A stretch of 64,000 nucleotides of DNA, taken from Salinimicrobium marinum (GTDB lineage: Bacteria; Bacteroidota; Bacteroidia; Flavobacteriales; Flavobacteriaceae). The position numbers were made by a program, and so were the translations under genes. The stretch covers positions 1 to 64,000 of the forward strand of contig NZ_BMXB01000002.1 of assembly GCF_014651535.1 (NCBI RefSeq), read 5' to 3'. The number at the start of each line of letters is the position of its first letter. Within the stretch, counting starts at the first letter, position 1. Shown in pieces: positions 35,580 through 44,831 of this stretch. The notes under the pieces were generated by a model that had not been told where the DNA came from, did not search any database, and was given only the letters and a program-made list of their open reading frames with translations.

Positions 35580-37409
35580 ATGAAAAAGATTTTTCATTTA
35601 ACCTTTTATATAATTTTTCTTGCTTTTAGTGTTATCGGTTGTAAAAATTCTGAAGAAAATACGCCATCTTCAGCAGATGCTGCTTCAGAATCTGAAAAGC
35701 TGACATCTTTTTTTGAACATGAATTTCAACGGGACCTGGAAGATTCGCCCATGTTGCAGACAAGACTGGGAATAAAAACCAGTTATGACAGCTGGGATAG
35801 TTTTTCTCACCTGCGGCATGCAAAAGAGCTTGAAAAAGCTAAAAAAAGATTATCATTTTTAAAAGATTCGGTAAATGCAGGCCTGCTGAATGAGCAGGAT
35901 GCTTTGAGTTATAAGCTTTACCGACAAAAATTAGAAAATGAAATTGAAGATTATGATTTCCGGTTTTATAATTATCCCGTAAATCAAATGTTTGGCGTAC
36001 ATGCAGAAATTCCAGCATTTTTGATCAATATGCACAGGATCGATTCGGTTTCCGATGCAAAAGCCTACATAGCGAGAATGGAAAAGCTTCCGGCACTGTT
36101 TAAAGATGTGGCAGAAGCAATGCAGCTAAGGGAATTTAACCAGATCATGCCGCCCAAATTTGTCTATGATCATACGATAGAAGCCTCCCGAAATGTGATT
36201 ACCGGAAAACCATTTCAGAAATCAACCGATGCCAGTGCTTTGCTGGTAGATTTCAAGCAAAAAGTAGAAGACCTTGATATTTCTTCCGAAGAGAAGGATG
36301 CGCTTATGAACAGGGCTCAGGAGGTAATGATCAACTCTGTGCAACCGGCTTATGAAATTATCATTGCCGCCCTTGAAGATCAACGCCAGCGTGCGACCAA
36401 TGAAGCCGGAGCATGGAAATTCCCCAAGGGAAAAGCATTTTATAATAATGCTCTAAAAAGGATCACTACCACAGATCTTACTGCAGACGAGATCCATGAA
36501 TTAGGGTTAAGTGAAGTTGCCAGGATCCACAGAGAAATGGAAGCCATTATGGAAGAAGTGGAATTTGAAGGATCCCTGCAGGATTTTTTCCATTTTATGC
36601 GTACCGATGAACAATTCTATTATAAAAATACTCCGGAAGGAAAAGAAAAATATCTTACAGAGGCCACGGGATTAATTAATACCATGAAAGACCGGTTGGA
36701 GGAATTATTCCTGACTTTACCTGAAGCCGATATACAGGTCAAAGCAGTGGAACCTTTCAGGGAAAAAAGCGCCGGAAAAGCTTTTTATTCCGCACCTGCG
36801 ATAGATGGAACAAGGCCGGGTATTTATTATGCCAATTTGTACGACATGGAAGCCATGCCTACCTATCAAATGGAAGCACTGGCGTATCACGAAGGGATTC
36901 CCGGGCACCACATGCAAATTGCCATTAGCCAGGAACTGGAAGATATTCCCATGTTTCGAAAAATGAGTTTTTACACTGCTTATGTGGAGGGCTGGGGACT
37001 CTACAGTGAAATATTGCCAAAGGAAATCGGGTTTTATGAAGATCCTTATTCAGATTTTGGAAGGCTGGCCATGGAACTTTGGCGTTCCATAAGACTGGTA
37101 GTTGATACCGGGATTCATGCCAGGAAATGGACCCGTGAAGAAGCGATTGAATACTACACAAAGAATTCACCCAATGCCGAAAGTGATGCAGTAAAAATGG
37201 TTGAGCGGCATATCGTTATGCCTGGACAGGCTACGGCTTATAAGGTGGGGATGAATAAAATCCTGGAATTAAGGGAGAAAGCAAAGAAAGAGCTGGGAGA
37301 TGATTTCGACATCAGGAAATTTCATGATGTGATATTACTTGACGGTGCTCTTCCTTTGAATTTGCTGGAAGAGAAGGTGAATGACTGGATAGCTGAAGAA
37401 AAAAATTAA
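35580..37409 (+). CDS. DUF885-family lipoprotein, predicted metallohydrolase
   Basis: A 609-residue lipoprotein. The lipobox is SVIGC (Cys20) when starting at the ATG at 35580; the open frame to 35505 lacks a sensible signal. The DUF885 signature YHEGIPGHHMQIAI holds H437, E438, H443 and H444, a variant HExxxxGHH zinc-site-like pattern, and HIVMPGQATAYKVG is conserved near the C-terminus. Members are thought to be carboxypeptidase-like peptidases, but few have been characterised. It follows the CocE-like gene by 130 bp on the same strand. Confidence 0.87.
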   Translation: MKKIFHLTFYIIFLAFSVIGCKNSEENTPSSADAASESEKLTSFFEHEFQRDLEDSPMLQTRLGIKTSYDSWDSFSHLRHAKELEKAKKRLSFLKDSVNAGLLNEQDALSYKLYRQKLENEIEDYDFRFYNYPVNQMFGVHAEIPAFLINMHRIDSVSDAKAYIARMEKLPALFKDVAEAMQLREFNQIMPPKFVYDHTIEASRNVITGKPFQKSTDASALLVDFKQKVEDLDISSEEKDALMNRAQEVMINSVQPAYEIIIAALEDQRQRATNEAGAWKFPKGKAFYNNALKRITTTDLTADEIHELGLSEVARIHREMEAIMEEVEFEGSLQDFFHFMRTDEQFYYKNTPEGKEKYLTEATGLINTMKDRLEELFLTLPEADIQVKAVEPFREKSAGKAFYSAPAIDGTRPGIYYANLYDMEAMPTYQMEALAYHEGIPGHHMQIAISQELEDIPMFRKMSFYTAYVEGWGLYSEILPKEIGFYEDPYSDFGRLAMELWRSIRLVVDTGIHARKWTREEAIEYYTKNSPNAESDAVKMVERHIVMPGQATAYKVGMNKILELREKAKKELGDDFDIRKFHDVILLDGALPLNLLEEKVNDWIAEEKN

Positions 37410-37431
37410 AGATTTTTTTCTGCAGAAAGTT

Positions 37432-37454
37432 ATAAGCGTAAGGAATACGTTTAT
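37432..37454. promoter_or_regulatory. Candidate galactan-regulon operator, site 1
   Basis: Arms ATAAGCGTA (37432-37440) and TACGTTTAT (37446-37454) form an inverted repeat with a 5-bp spacer and one mismatch. A TATATTTA box lies 13 bases downstream (37468-37475), before the symporter gene. Sites of the same layout lie at 42740-42762 and 43603-43625. Confidence 0.6.
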
Positions 37455-37604
37455 ATTATTTTTTATTTATATTTAGCAAAGTTTTAAGAAATCTTTTCTG
37501 GTTCTGAATCAGATAATTTCTTGCTATACCGATTTTAAAGCTGTTCTGACTTTACTTCTGAAGATCAGGATGTTAGTATTCATAGATTAAATTAGCTTCT
37601 AGTT

Positions 37605-39281
37605 ATGGAATTTGGATTTTGGGACATTTTTATTTTTGCGACCTACGCATTAATGATCATCGGAATTGGATTATGGGTTTCCCGCGGAAAGGGAGAAACA
37701 TCTGAAGATTATTTTCTTGCCAGTAAATCACTGCCCTGGTGGGCCATTGGTACTTCCCTGATTGCCGCGAATATTTCGGCAGAACAGTTTATCGGGATGT
37801 CCGGGTCCGGCTTTGCGATTGGGCTGGCAATTGCCTCTTACGAATGGATGGCGGCTATTACCCTGATTATCGTAGGGAAATATTTCCTCCCGGTTTTTAT
37901 TGAAAAAGGATTGTATACCATTCCGGAGTTTATTGAAGTGAGGTATGGGACCAATCTAAAAACCATTTTGGCGGTTTTCTGGATTGCCTTATTTATTTTC
38001 GTAAACTTAACCTCAGTATTATATTTAGGAGCAACCGCTTTAGATACTATTATTGGTGGTGGGGATGGTTCCCTCTTTATGTACTCCATTGTAGGGCTGG
38101 CGCTGTTTGCAGCGGCATATTCGCTTTACGGCGGACTTTCGGCAGTAGCATGGACAGATGTGGTACAGGTGGTACTTCTTATAGTAGGTGGTCTTATAAC
38201 CACTTTTATTGCTCTTACCTACGTTTCTGAAGATGGAGGAATTATTTCCGGACTGGTTCATATCTACGAGGTAGTTCCCGGGAAATTTTCCATGATCCTC
38301 GAAAAAGGGGAATTAATGACGCCCAACGGAGCAGATGCCTGGTGGGATCTACCTGGGCTGGCGGTTCTAATAGGAGGAATGTGGGTTGCCAACCTTTATT
38401 ACTGGGGGTTTAATCAATATATCATTCAGCGGACACTAGCTGCAAAAAGTCTACAGGAATCTCAAAAAGGGATCATTCTTGCCGGATTTTTAAAGTTGAT
38501 CATTCCGTTGATCGTGGTAATTCCTGGGATCATCGCTTTTGTGCTGAATACCGATGTAGATGGAAATATCACTCAGGCTGCAACAGATCCTTCTTTCATT
38601 GCCGAAGGAGGCAGGATTATCAATGACAACGCTTTCCCGTGGTTAATCAAAGAATTCATACCAACAGGTGTAAAAGGATTGATTCTGGCAGCTCTGGCAG
38701 CCGCTATTGTGTCTTCTATCGCATCGATGCTAAACTCTACCGCGACTATTTTTACCATGGATATTTATAAACCATACCTTCAAAAAGGAAATTCAGAAAA
38801 AGGTTTGGTGAAAGTAGGACGAATTTCTGCTACGGTAGCACTGGTTATTGCCGTTTTACTTGCTCCGCAGTTGAGAAATCTTGGTCAGGTATTTCAGTAT
38901 ATCCAGGAATATACCGGAATTGTGAGTCCGGGAATTCTGGCGGTATTCATTCTGGGGCTTTTCTGGAGAAAAACCACCAATTCCTCTGCTATATGGGGGG
39001 TTTTAGCTTCCATACCAATTGCATTGTATTTCAAAGTCGGTCCGCAGGGCTGGGTAGATAGTCCGTTATTTGTGGAGATTCCGTTCATGCATCAAATGAT
39101 GATCACCTGGGTGTTGACCATGCTTATTATGGTAGTGATTAGCCTTATTGAAGGAAAAGGTAAAAATCAGGAGAAATCTATTGTTATCACTAAAGACCTG
39201 TTTAAAACCACACCGGCATTTAATATTGGAAGTGTTGCAATTGTCCTTATAGTTGCAATGCTATATGCCTTATTCTGGTAG
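37605..39281 (+). CDS. Sodium/solute symporter (SSS family, SGLT-like), probable galactose importer
   Basis: A 558-residue inner membrane protein with about fourteen helices. It shows the SSS signature: SEDYFLASKSLPWWAIGTSL, then ISAEQFIGMSGSG, AYSLYGGLSAVAWTDV and the NQYIIQRTLAAKS segment, as in the Vibrio vSGLT sodium/galactose symporter. Helix SIASMLNSTATIFTMDIY, near the sodium site, is conserved. Next to galK, galT and galactanase genes, sodium-driven uptake of galactose is the likely role; glucose or another sugar is possible. An inverted repeat shared with the other two galactan units precedes it, and a terminator follows. Confidence 0.85.
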   Translation: MEFGFWDIFIFATYALMIIGIGLWVSRGKGETSEDYFLASKSLPWWAIGTSLIAANISAEQFIGMSGSGFAIGLAIASYEWMAAITLIIVGKYFLPVFIEKGLYTIPEFIEVRYGTNLKTILAVFWIALFIFVNLTSVLYLGATALDTIIGGGDGSLFMYSIVGLALFAAAYSLYGGLSAVAWTDVVQVVLLIVGGLITTFIALTYVSEDGGIISGLVHIYEVVPGKFSMILEKGELMTPNGADAWWDLPGLAVLIGGMWVANLYYWGFNQYIIQRTLAAKSLQESQKGIILAGFLKLIIPLIVVIPGIIAFVLNTDVDGNITQAATDPSFIAEGGRIINDNAFPWLIKEFIPTGVKGLILAALAAAIVSSIASMLNSTATIFTMDIYKPYLQKGNSEKGLVKVGRISATVALVIAVLLAPQLRNLGQVFQYIQEYTGIVSPGILAVFILGLFWRKTTNSSAIWGVLASIPIALYFKVGPQGWVDSPLFVEIPFMHQMMITWVLTMLIMVVISLIEGKGKNQEKSIVITKDLFKTTPAFNIGSVAIVLIVAMLYALFW

Positions 39282-39316
39282 TAGAATGTTCCGCTAGGAA
39301 TGATTCAAATGATATC

Positions 39317-39344
39317 AAAAAGCAGTCTTTATGGCTGCTTTTTT
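39317..39344. terminator. Terminator between symporter and lacI genes
   Basis: AAAAAGCAG (39317-39325) pairs with CTGCTTTTT (39335-39343) around a 9-base loop and is followed by T residues on the plus strand. A matching A run lets it serve the convergent lacI gene as well. Confidence 0.8.
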
Positions 39345-39414
39345 ATTTAACAAAGGAACGGTTTTATATATCTTCTGAAATTTCCCGCGGACCACTTTTA
39401 AAACTTTCGGAGTA

Positions 39415-40440
39415 TTACTTCTGAAGGGCAAGAGATTGTCGGGTAGAATTACGGTGAAGGATGGAAGTCTTGATAATCCTGTGGACAGGCTCTGCCGCAA
39501 TCGTTTTCTGAATACGACCAATAATTAGCTCTACTGCAGTGCGACCCTGTTCTTCGGCGTATTGTTCCACTGTGGTAAGGGAAGGAATAAAATTTTCGCC
39601 CAGCACTCCGTTTGTAAACCCAATGACCGATAAATCTTCCGGAATCCTGTAGCCGTGATTCAGCGCCGTTTTCATGGCAGAAATTGCCGAAAGTTCATCG
39701 GCTGCCACAATTCCATCAACGTTAGACTTTTTTAGAACTTTCAGCAGGTTTTCTTCAAAGTAAGTATAGTCTTTGATGTGAAGAATCTCGGGCTTTGACC
39801 TTAACTCTTTCATTGCTGAAGTATAGCCTATTTGTCTTTGCTTATCTACACTGGTATCATAAATGGTGGAGAGGTAAATGATATTTTTACAACCTGAATT
39901 ATGGAGTTCCATGGCGGCTTTGTGAGTGATCTCCCTGTCATTTACAGTAATTTTATCACAAACCAGGGTATCTGAAACCCTGTCAAATAAAACGATTGGA
40001 ATTCCGTAGTCAAATACCTTTTTAAAATGGTCATAACTTTCTGTAGCCTGCGTTTCTCTCGCTAACGACATAATAATGCCGTCAACATTGGTATTTACTA
40101 GAATGTTAAGGCTTTCGGTTTCCTTTTGAACCGATTCGTTGGAAATACAAATAATGATCTTGTAGCCAAGGCTGCTGGCCATCGTTTCGATACCATGGAG
40201 GCTTTTGGCAAAAAACTGGGAAAGGACTTCAGGAATTATCACCCCTAAAGTCTTCGTCTTTTTGCCCTTCAGGCTTTGGGCCAGTTCATTGGGAACATAG
40301 TTGTTGGCCAGTGCAACTTCTTTGACCCTTGCTTTTGTATCAGGGTTGATTTCGGAACTGTCATTCAGCGCTTTTGATACCGTTGAAATTGACACATTCA
40401 GGATCTTTGCGAGCTCTTTTAAGGTTGTTTTACGTTCCAT
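39415..40440 (-). CDS. LacI-family regulator of the galactose operon
   Basis: A 341-residue regulator. The helix-turn-helix TLKELAKILNVSISTVSKAL and hinge helix NELAQSLKG occupy residues 5-60; a periplasmic-binding-like sensor domain follows (LGVIIPEVLSQFF, LFDRVSD, GFTNGVLGENFIPSLTTVEQ). It starts 11 bp after galT and is the last gene of a galK-galT-lacI operon. It is clearly paralogous to the LacI protein of the starch locus (58352-59392), with the same LFDRV and GFTNG segments. The inducer is probably galactose or a derivative, but a role as a general sugar regulator cannot be excluded. Confidence 0.9.
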   Translation of the reverse strand: MERKTTLKELAKILNVSISTVSKALNDSSEINPDTKARVKEVALANNYVPNELAQSLKGKKTKTLGVIIPEVLSQFFAKSLHGIETMASSLGYKIIICISNESVQKETESLNILVNTNVDGIIMSLARETQATESYDHFKKVFDYGIPIVLFDRVSDTLVCDKITVNDREITHKAAMELHNSGCKNIIYLSTIYDTSVDKQRQIGYTSAMKELRSKPEILHIKDYTYFEENLLKVLKKSNVDGIVAADELSAISAMKTALNHGYRIPEDLSVIGFTNGVLGENFIPSLTTVEQYAEEQGRTAVELIIGRIQKTIAAEPVHRIIKTSILHRNSTRQSLALQK

Positions 40441-40451
40441 AACCGTGATAT

Positions 40452-41492
40452 TTATGATTTGCTGTAATGCGTTTCAGGAAGCTGTCGCAAGGTATCCGCG
40501 GCCTGTTCTGCAGTAATATCCCTTTGTGGACCTGCAAACATCTCATATCCTACCATAAATTTTTTGACGGTGGCAGAACGTAATAACGGCGGATAAAAAG
40601 ACATGTGGAAATGCCATTCCGGATACTCTTTTCCATCTGTTGGAGCTTGGTGAATTCCTGAAGAATAAGGAAAGGAAGTTCCAAACAGGTTGTCATACAT
40701 GATGGTTTGTTTCTTGATAATCTCTGCAAAAGCTTTTTCCTCTTCCGCATTTAACTGGCCGATATGCTGATAATGCTTTTTTGGCAGGATCATTACTTCA
40801 TAAGGCCAAACGGCCCAATAAGGAATAAGGGCCACAAAATGTTCATTCTCAAGAAGGATTCTTTCCTTTAGTTCCAGCTCCTGTTCCAGATATTTTGACA
40901 GCATGCTGGTTTTATTCTTCTCCCAGTAATCTTTAAGATGTTTTGTTTTCTTTTGGATTTCTGTAGGGATAGAAAGCTGTGACCAAATCTGTCCATGAGG
41001 ATGCGGATTGCTACAGCCCATGATTGCTCCTTTATTCTCGAAGATCTGGACATAATTAATATCTTCTGTTTCCCCCAGTTCTTTATATTCTTTTTTCCAC
41101 ATTTGCACCACTTTGGTGATCTCTTCCACTTCCATAAGTGGGAGGGTCAGGGAATGATCGGGAGAAAAACATACTACTTTACATATACCTTTTTCGGTTT
41201 CTGCAATGAGCAGTCCGTCGTGTTTTTCAACTTTTGGACTATCCGGTAACAGAGCAGAAAAATCATTTACAAAGCTAAAAGGTTCTTTATATTCAGGATT
41301 TTTTTCTCCGCTCGAGCGAGTATTTCCGGGGCATAGATAACAGGAAGGATCATAAGTTTCCCTTTCAACTGCACCGCTTTTTTCAGTTTTTCCCTGCCAG
41401 GGACGTTTAGTTCGGTGAGGAGAAACCAGGATCCATTCGCCGGTTAAGATGTTATATCTTCTATGCGGAATACTATTAATATCTTCGCTCAT
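40452..41492 (-). CDS. galT: Galactose-1-phosphate uridylyltransferase
   Basis: A 346-residue Leloir pathway enzyme. The active site is NPHPHGQIW with H164-P-H166; His166 is the uridylylated nucleophile and its number equals that of E. coli GalT. The zinc-site region CYLCPGN is present, as is FEHKG-like FENKGAIMGCS. It exchanges UMP between UDP-glucose and galactose 1-phosphate in the cytoplasm. It lies 54 bp after galK and 11 bp before lacI in one operon. GalE and GalM are not in the window. Confidence 0.95.
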   Translation of the reverse strand: MSEDINSIPHRRYNILTGEWILVSPHRTKRPWQGKTEKSGAVERETYDPSCYLCPGNTRSSGEKNPEYKEPFSFVNDFSALLPDSPKVEKHDGLLIAETEKGICKVVCFSPDHSLTLPLMEVEEITKVVQMWKKEYKELGETEDINYVQIFENKGAIMGCSNPHPHGQIWSQLSIPTEIQKKTKHLKDYWEKNKTSMLSKYLEQELELKERILLENEHFVALIPYWAVWPYEVMILPKKHYQHIGQLNAEEEKAFAEIIKKQTIMYDNLFGTSFPYSSGIHQAPTDGKEYPEWHFHMSFYPPLLRSATVKKFMVGYEMFAGPQRDITAEQAADTLRQLPETHYSKS

Positions 41493-41546
41493 TATTTTAA
41501 ATTATATTGGAAATTTAACTCTTTTTTTATAGAAAATTCAGGCCTT

Positions 41547-42710
41547 TCATTTCTTTTCTTCCACGATCGTGCCTTCGCTGGGAACGACGGTAATTGCATC
41601 TAATTCAATATTGAACTTTTCTTTGTAAGCTTTTGAAACCTCCTGTACATAGCCGGAAATTTCATTTTCTTCAATGATATTAATGGTGCAACCTCCAAAA
41701 CCACCACCCATCATTCGGGAGCCATAAATAAATTCCTTATTCCGGGAATGGTCCACCAGGAAATCAAGTTCAGCACAACTTACCTCATAATGATGTTGTA
41801 AACCTTCATGAGACTGATACATTAATTTTCCGAATACCTCTATATTTCCTGATTTTATAGCTTCTGTTGCTTTTATGACCCTTTCATTTTCTTTTAGTAC
41901 ATAAAAACTGCGCTGGTAATTTTTTTCCGGAAGCTCATGCTTGGTCTTTTCTAGTATCTCAAAGTTTACATCTCGTAAAGAGTGAACTTCGGGATAGCTT
42001 TTTTGAATAATTTTTACTGCTTCTTCGCATTCCCTTCGGCGGGTATTGTATTCTCCTTCAGCAAGATTGTGTTCTACATTGGTATTCAGCAGTAAGATCT
42101 TACAGTTTTTAAAATCTGCCGGAATAAATTCGGCTTTCAGCGACTTGCAATCTAATAGGATCAGATGTCCTTTTTTGCTCATTACAGATGCATACTGATC
42201 CATTATTCCGCAGTTGGATCCTACAAAGTTGTTTTCAGCACTTTGAGATAATTTAACCAGTTCCAGTGGTTCAAGGCCAAGGGAGAAAAGTTCATTCAGC
42301 CCCGTAGCGAGTCCGCATTCCAGTGCTGCGGAAGAACTGATTCCTGCTCCAATGGGAAGTTCACTTTTGATGATACAGTCAAATCCGTCAATTGTTTTTC
42401 CTCTCTTCTGAATTTCATCGACTACTCCGAAAATATAATTTTTCCAGGAAGCTTCACTTTTTGAAAGATCCTGCGGATCAAATTCCGTATAGGTTTTAAA
42501 AGTTTCACTGTAGATACGGCATTTATTACTGTAGTTATTTTTCCGGAATTCAAAATAAATCTTCCGGTCTATTGCCGTTGGTAATACAAAGCCATTATTA
42601 TAATCTGTGTGTTCTCCTATAAGATTGATCCTTCCGGGGGAGGAGACAGAAAGTTCACTGGTAAAATCGTTCAGCATTTGGGTTTGTGGAGATATGGAAT
42701 TATTTCTCAA
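41547..42710 (-). CDS. galK: Galactokinase
   Basis: A GHMP kinase of 387 residues. The galactokinase signature is PGRINLIGEHTDYNNGF, the ATP loop PIGAGISSSAALE, and the C-terminal motif GGGFGGCTI. It phosphorylates galactose at C1 in the cytoplasm. The listed start is a TTG at 42710. An ATG at 42677 would leave only 13 residues before the signature, while the TTG gives the usual length. A TATATTTG box at 42739-42732 fits transcription just before the TTG. It is the first gene of galK-galT-lacI and is divergent from a Nudix regulator, with an operator-like inverted repeat between them. Confidence 0.93.
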   Translation of the reverse strand: MRNNSISPQTQMLNDFTSELSVSSPGRINLIGEHTDYNNGFVLPTAIDRKIYFEFRKNNYSNKCRIYSETFKTYTEFDPQDLSKSEASWKNYIFGVVDEIQKRGKTIDGFDCIIKSELPIGAGISSSAALECGLATGLNELFSLGLEPLELVKLSQSAENNFVGSNCGIMDQYASVMSKKGHLILLDCKSLKAEFIPADFKNCKILLLNTNVEHNLAEGEYNTRRRECEEAVKIIQKSYPEVHSLRDVNFEILEKTKHELPEKNYQRSFYVLKENERVIKATEAIKSGNIEVFGKLMYQSHEGLQHHYEVSCAELDFLVDHSRNKEFIYGSRMMGGGFGGCTINIIEENEISGYVQEVSKAYKEKFNIELDAITVVPSEGTIVEEKK

Positions 42711-42731
42711 AAGATAAAAATTTTAATTCTT

Positions 42732-42739
42732 CAAATATA
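42732..42739 (-). promoter_or_regulatory. -7 promoter box of the galK operon
   Basis: On the minus strand TATATTTG matches TAnnTTTG and ends 21 bases before the TTG start at 42710. It directly adjoins the inverted repeat at 42740-42762, so a bound regulator would cover the core promoter. Confidence 0.55.
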
Positions 42740-42762
42740 ATAAACGTAAATTATACATTAAT
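42740..42762. promoter_or_regulatory. Candidate galactan-regulon operator, site 2
   Basis: Arms ATAAACGTA (42740-42748) and TACATTAAT (42754-42762) are an inverted repeat with a 5-bp spacer and two mismatches. It lies in the divergent region between galK and the Nudix regulator gene, adjoining the galK -7 box. Confidence 0.6.
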
Positions 42763-42825
42763 CTTAAATTTCCCAAAAATATAATGTTTCTTTATATTTA
42801 ACACTTCAAATCATATATCCCGCAA

Positions 42826-43530
42826 ATGGTAGATTTTACAGAAGATTTATATGTTCCGAAAGAAAGAATGTACGTCGCGACAGATTGTATCATTTTTGGT
42901 TTTGACTCTGGAAATCTTAAATTATTGATTTTTAAAAGACGAGTAAAACCATTGTTGGGAGAATGGTCTCTGATTGGGAGCTTCGTTAAGCTCAACGAGG
43001 ATGTTGAAGAGGCGGCACAGCGGGTGCTGAAAGAGATCACCGGTCTGGAGAACGTTTTTATGGAAGAGCTGAAAACCTACGGAAATGCCGACAGAGATCC
43101 GGGATTTCGATGTGTTTCAATAGGGCAGTATGCTTTGATTAGGATCAATGACTACGATAAGGAGCTGGTAGAAAAACATGGAGCCCATTGGCATGATATC
43201 AGTGAAGTTCCAGATCTTGTACTCGACCATAACCAGATGGTACAGGACGCGCTGGCCAGAATCAGACGAAAAGCCAGGTATAAACCTATAGGGTTTGAAC
43301 TACTGCCGGAGAAATTTACAATTCCGCAGTTGCAGCGCTTATACGAGGCTATTTATCAAAAGGAGCTGGACTCCAGAAACTTCCGGAAGAAGGTACTCTC
43401 TTTGAACGTTCTGATCAAGTTAGATGAAAAGGATAAAACCACATCCCGTCGTGGTGCTTTTCTTTATAAATTTGACAATAAAAGGTATCAGGAGTTATTG
43501 AAGTCCGGATACAATTTTGAGATTTCCTGA
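42826..43530 (+). CDS. Nudix-domain transcriptional regulator (NrtR/AraR-like)
   Basis: A 234-residue protein: a Nudix-like N-terminal domain (about 15-150) and a C-terminal winged-helix domain (about 155-225; KFTIPQLQRLYEAIYQKELDSRN, then RRGAFLYKFD). This is the NrtR layout, which in Bacteroidota includes sugar regulators such as the arabinose regulator AraR. The Nudix box is eroded: where hydrolases have REUxEExGU, this reads RVLKEITGL, losing two catalytic glutamates. It therefore probably senses a sugar or nucleotide-sugar rather than hydrolysing. Divergent from galK and upstream of the galactanase operon, it is the best candidate to bind the inverted repeats found at all three galactan units. 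Confidence 0.85.
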   Translation: MVDFTEDLYVPKERMYVATDCIIFGFDSGNLKLLIFKRRVKPLLGEWSLIGSFVKLNEDVEEAAQRVLKEITGLENVFMEELKTYGNADRDPGFRCVSIGQYALIRINDYDKELVEKHGAHWHDISEVPDLVLDHNQMVQDALARIRRKARYKPIGFELLPEKFTIPQLQRLYEAIYQKELDSRNFRKKVLSLNVLIKLDEKDKTTSRRGAFLYKFDNKRYQELLKSGYNFEIS

Positions 43531-43602
43531 AAAACTCCAGATGAACATAACAGCGCAAAAGTTTTATTAAAATAATTAATGGAATTATTTGTTTCCTAAA
43601 AA

Positions 43603-43625
43603 ATAATAGTAATTTTTACGTTTAA
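43603..43625. promoter_or_regulatory. Candidate galactan-regulon operator, site 3
   Basis: Arms ATAATAGTA (43603-43611) and TACGTTTAA (43617-43625) with a 5-bp spacer, imperfect, ending 13 bases before the GH53 start codon. It shares GTA-N5-TAC and the TACGTTTA arm with sites at 37432 and 42740. Confidence 0.55.
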
Positions 43626-43638
43626 TTATTTTCATTAT

Positions 43639-44814
43639 ATGAAACGACTTTCTTTTATAGTGTGCTTGTTTGCACTACTGATATTTTCAGTTTCAGGATG
43701 CAGGGAAGATGATGCTGAAGTTATTGATACTCCTGAAGTTCCTGTAGATCCAGATGATGAGGAGGACGATACCGAGATTTCGGTTACATATTTTGGTGCA
43801 GATCTTTCCTATGTAAATGAAATGGAAGATTGTGGTGGGGTCTACAACAACGCAGCTGGAGAGGAAGCAGATCCCTTCGTTCTATTTAAAGAGGCGGGAG
43901 CCAATCTGGTAAGGGTACGCCTGTGGCATGATCCTCAATGGACAAATTATTCTGACTTCGAGGATGTTAGGAAGACAATAGAGAGAGCAAAACTTCAAAA
44001 TATGGAGGTTCTGCTTGATTTTCACTATTCCGATACCTGGGCAGATCCAGAGAATCAGGTAATTCCTGAAGCATGGAACCATATTGAAGATACAGAAATA
44101 CTTGCAGATTCTCTTTACAACTATACCTATTCAACTCTTTTCAGGCTTCTGGAGGAGGATTTATTGCCTGAAATTGTTCAGGTAGGGAATGAGATCAACA
44201 GCGAGATCCTGGCTCCTGGAGTGGCTACCTGGCCCATCAACTGGGAACGGAACATTCAGTTGATCAACTCCGGATTAAAAGCAGTGGATGACTTTTCCGG
44301 TGATCACAACATCGAAATTGAAACCATGCTGCACATTGCCCAACCTGAAAATGCCTTGTGGTGGTTTGAAGCAGCCGAAGAAAATGGACTTAAAGCGTAT
44401 GACTGGATTGGGATATCCTATTATCCTGTATGGTCCAATTATGGTCTGGAAGAGGTTTCCGGTGCTGTTCAGGAATTGAAACAAACTTATGGGAAAAGAG
44501 TGATGGTGGTGGAAACAGCATACCCGCACACCCTGGAAGATGCAGATAGTGCAAATAATAACATTGGGCAAAATGCTTTGATTCCGGATTATGAAGCCTC
44601 TCCTGAAGGGCAGCGGCAATACCTCATAGATCTCGTGAAAAAACTGGATGAAGGTGGGGCCGAAGGATTGATATACTGGGAGCCGGCATGGATTTCTACC
44701 AACTGCAATACCCTTTGGGGACAGGGATCACATTGGGACAATGCTACCTTTTTTGATGCTGAAACTTCAAAAGCATTGCCGGCTTTTGATTTTTTTGATC
44801 GTAATAATTATTAG
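43639..44814 (+). CDS. Arabinogalactan endo-beta-1,4-galactanase, GH53
   Basis: A 391-residue lipoprotein: lipobox SVSGC (Cys21) followed by REDDAE, then an acidic linker to about 45, consistent with surface exposure. The GH53 TIM barrel starts with YFGADLSYVNEMED; the acid/base is Glu185 in VQVGNEIN and the nucleophile Glu292 in MVVETAYP. LVRVRLWHDPQW is also typical. It would cut beta-1,4-galactan side chains of pectin into oligosaccharides. It heads an operon with a Hyi-like gene, GH2 and a clan GH-A enzyme (gaps of 17, 11 and 3 bp), preceded by an operator-like repeat. Confidence 0.93.
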   Translation: MKRLSFIVCLFALLIFSVSGCREDDAEVIDTPEVPVDPDDEEDDTEISVTYFGADLSYVNEMEDCGGVYNNAAGEEADPFVLFKEAGANLVRVRLWHDPQWTNYSDFEDVRKTIERAKLQNMEVLLDFHYSDTWADPENQVIPEAWNHIEDTEILADSLYNYTYSTLFRLLEEDLLPEIVQVGNEINSEILAPGVATWPINWERNIQLINSGLKAVDDFSGDHNIEIETMLHIAQPENALWWFEAAEENGLKAYDWIGISYYPVWSNYGLEEVSGAVQELKQTYGKRVMVVETAYPHTLEDADSANNNIGQNALIPDYEASPEGQRQYLIDLVKKLDEGGAEGLIYWEPAWISTNCNTLWGQGSHWDNATFFDAETSKALPAFDFFDRNNY

Positions 44815-44831
44815 TTTACTAAAATATAAAG

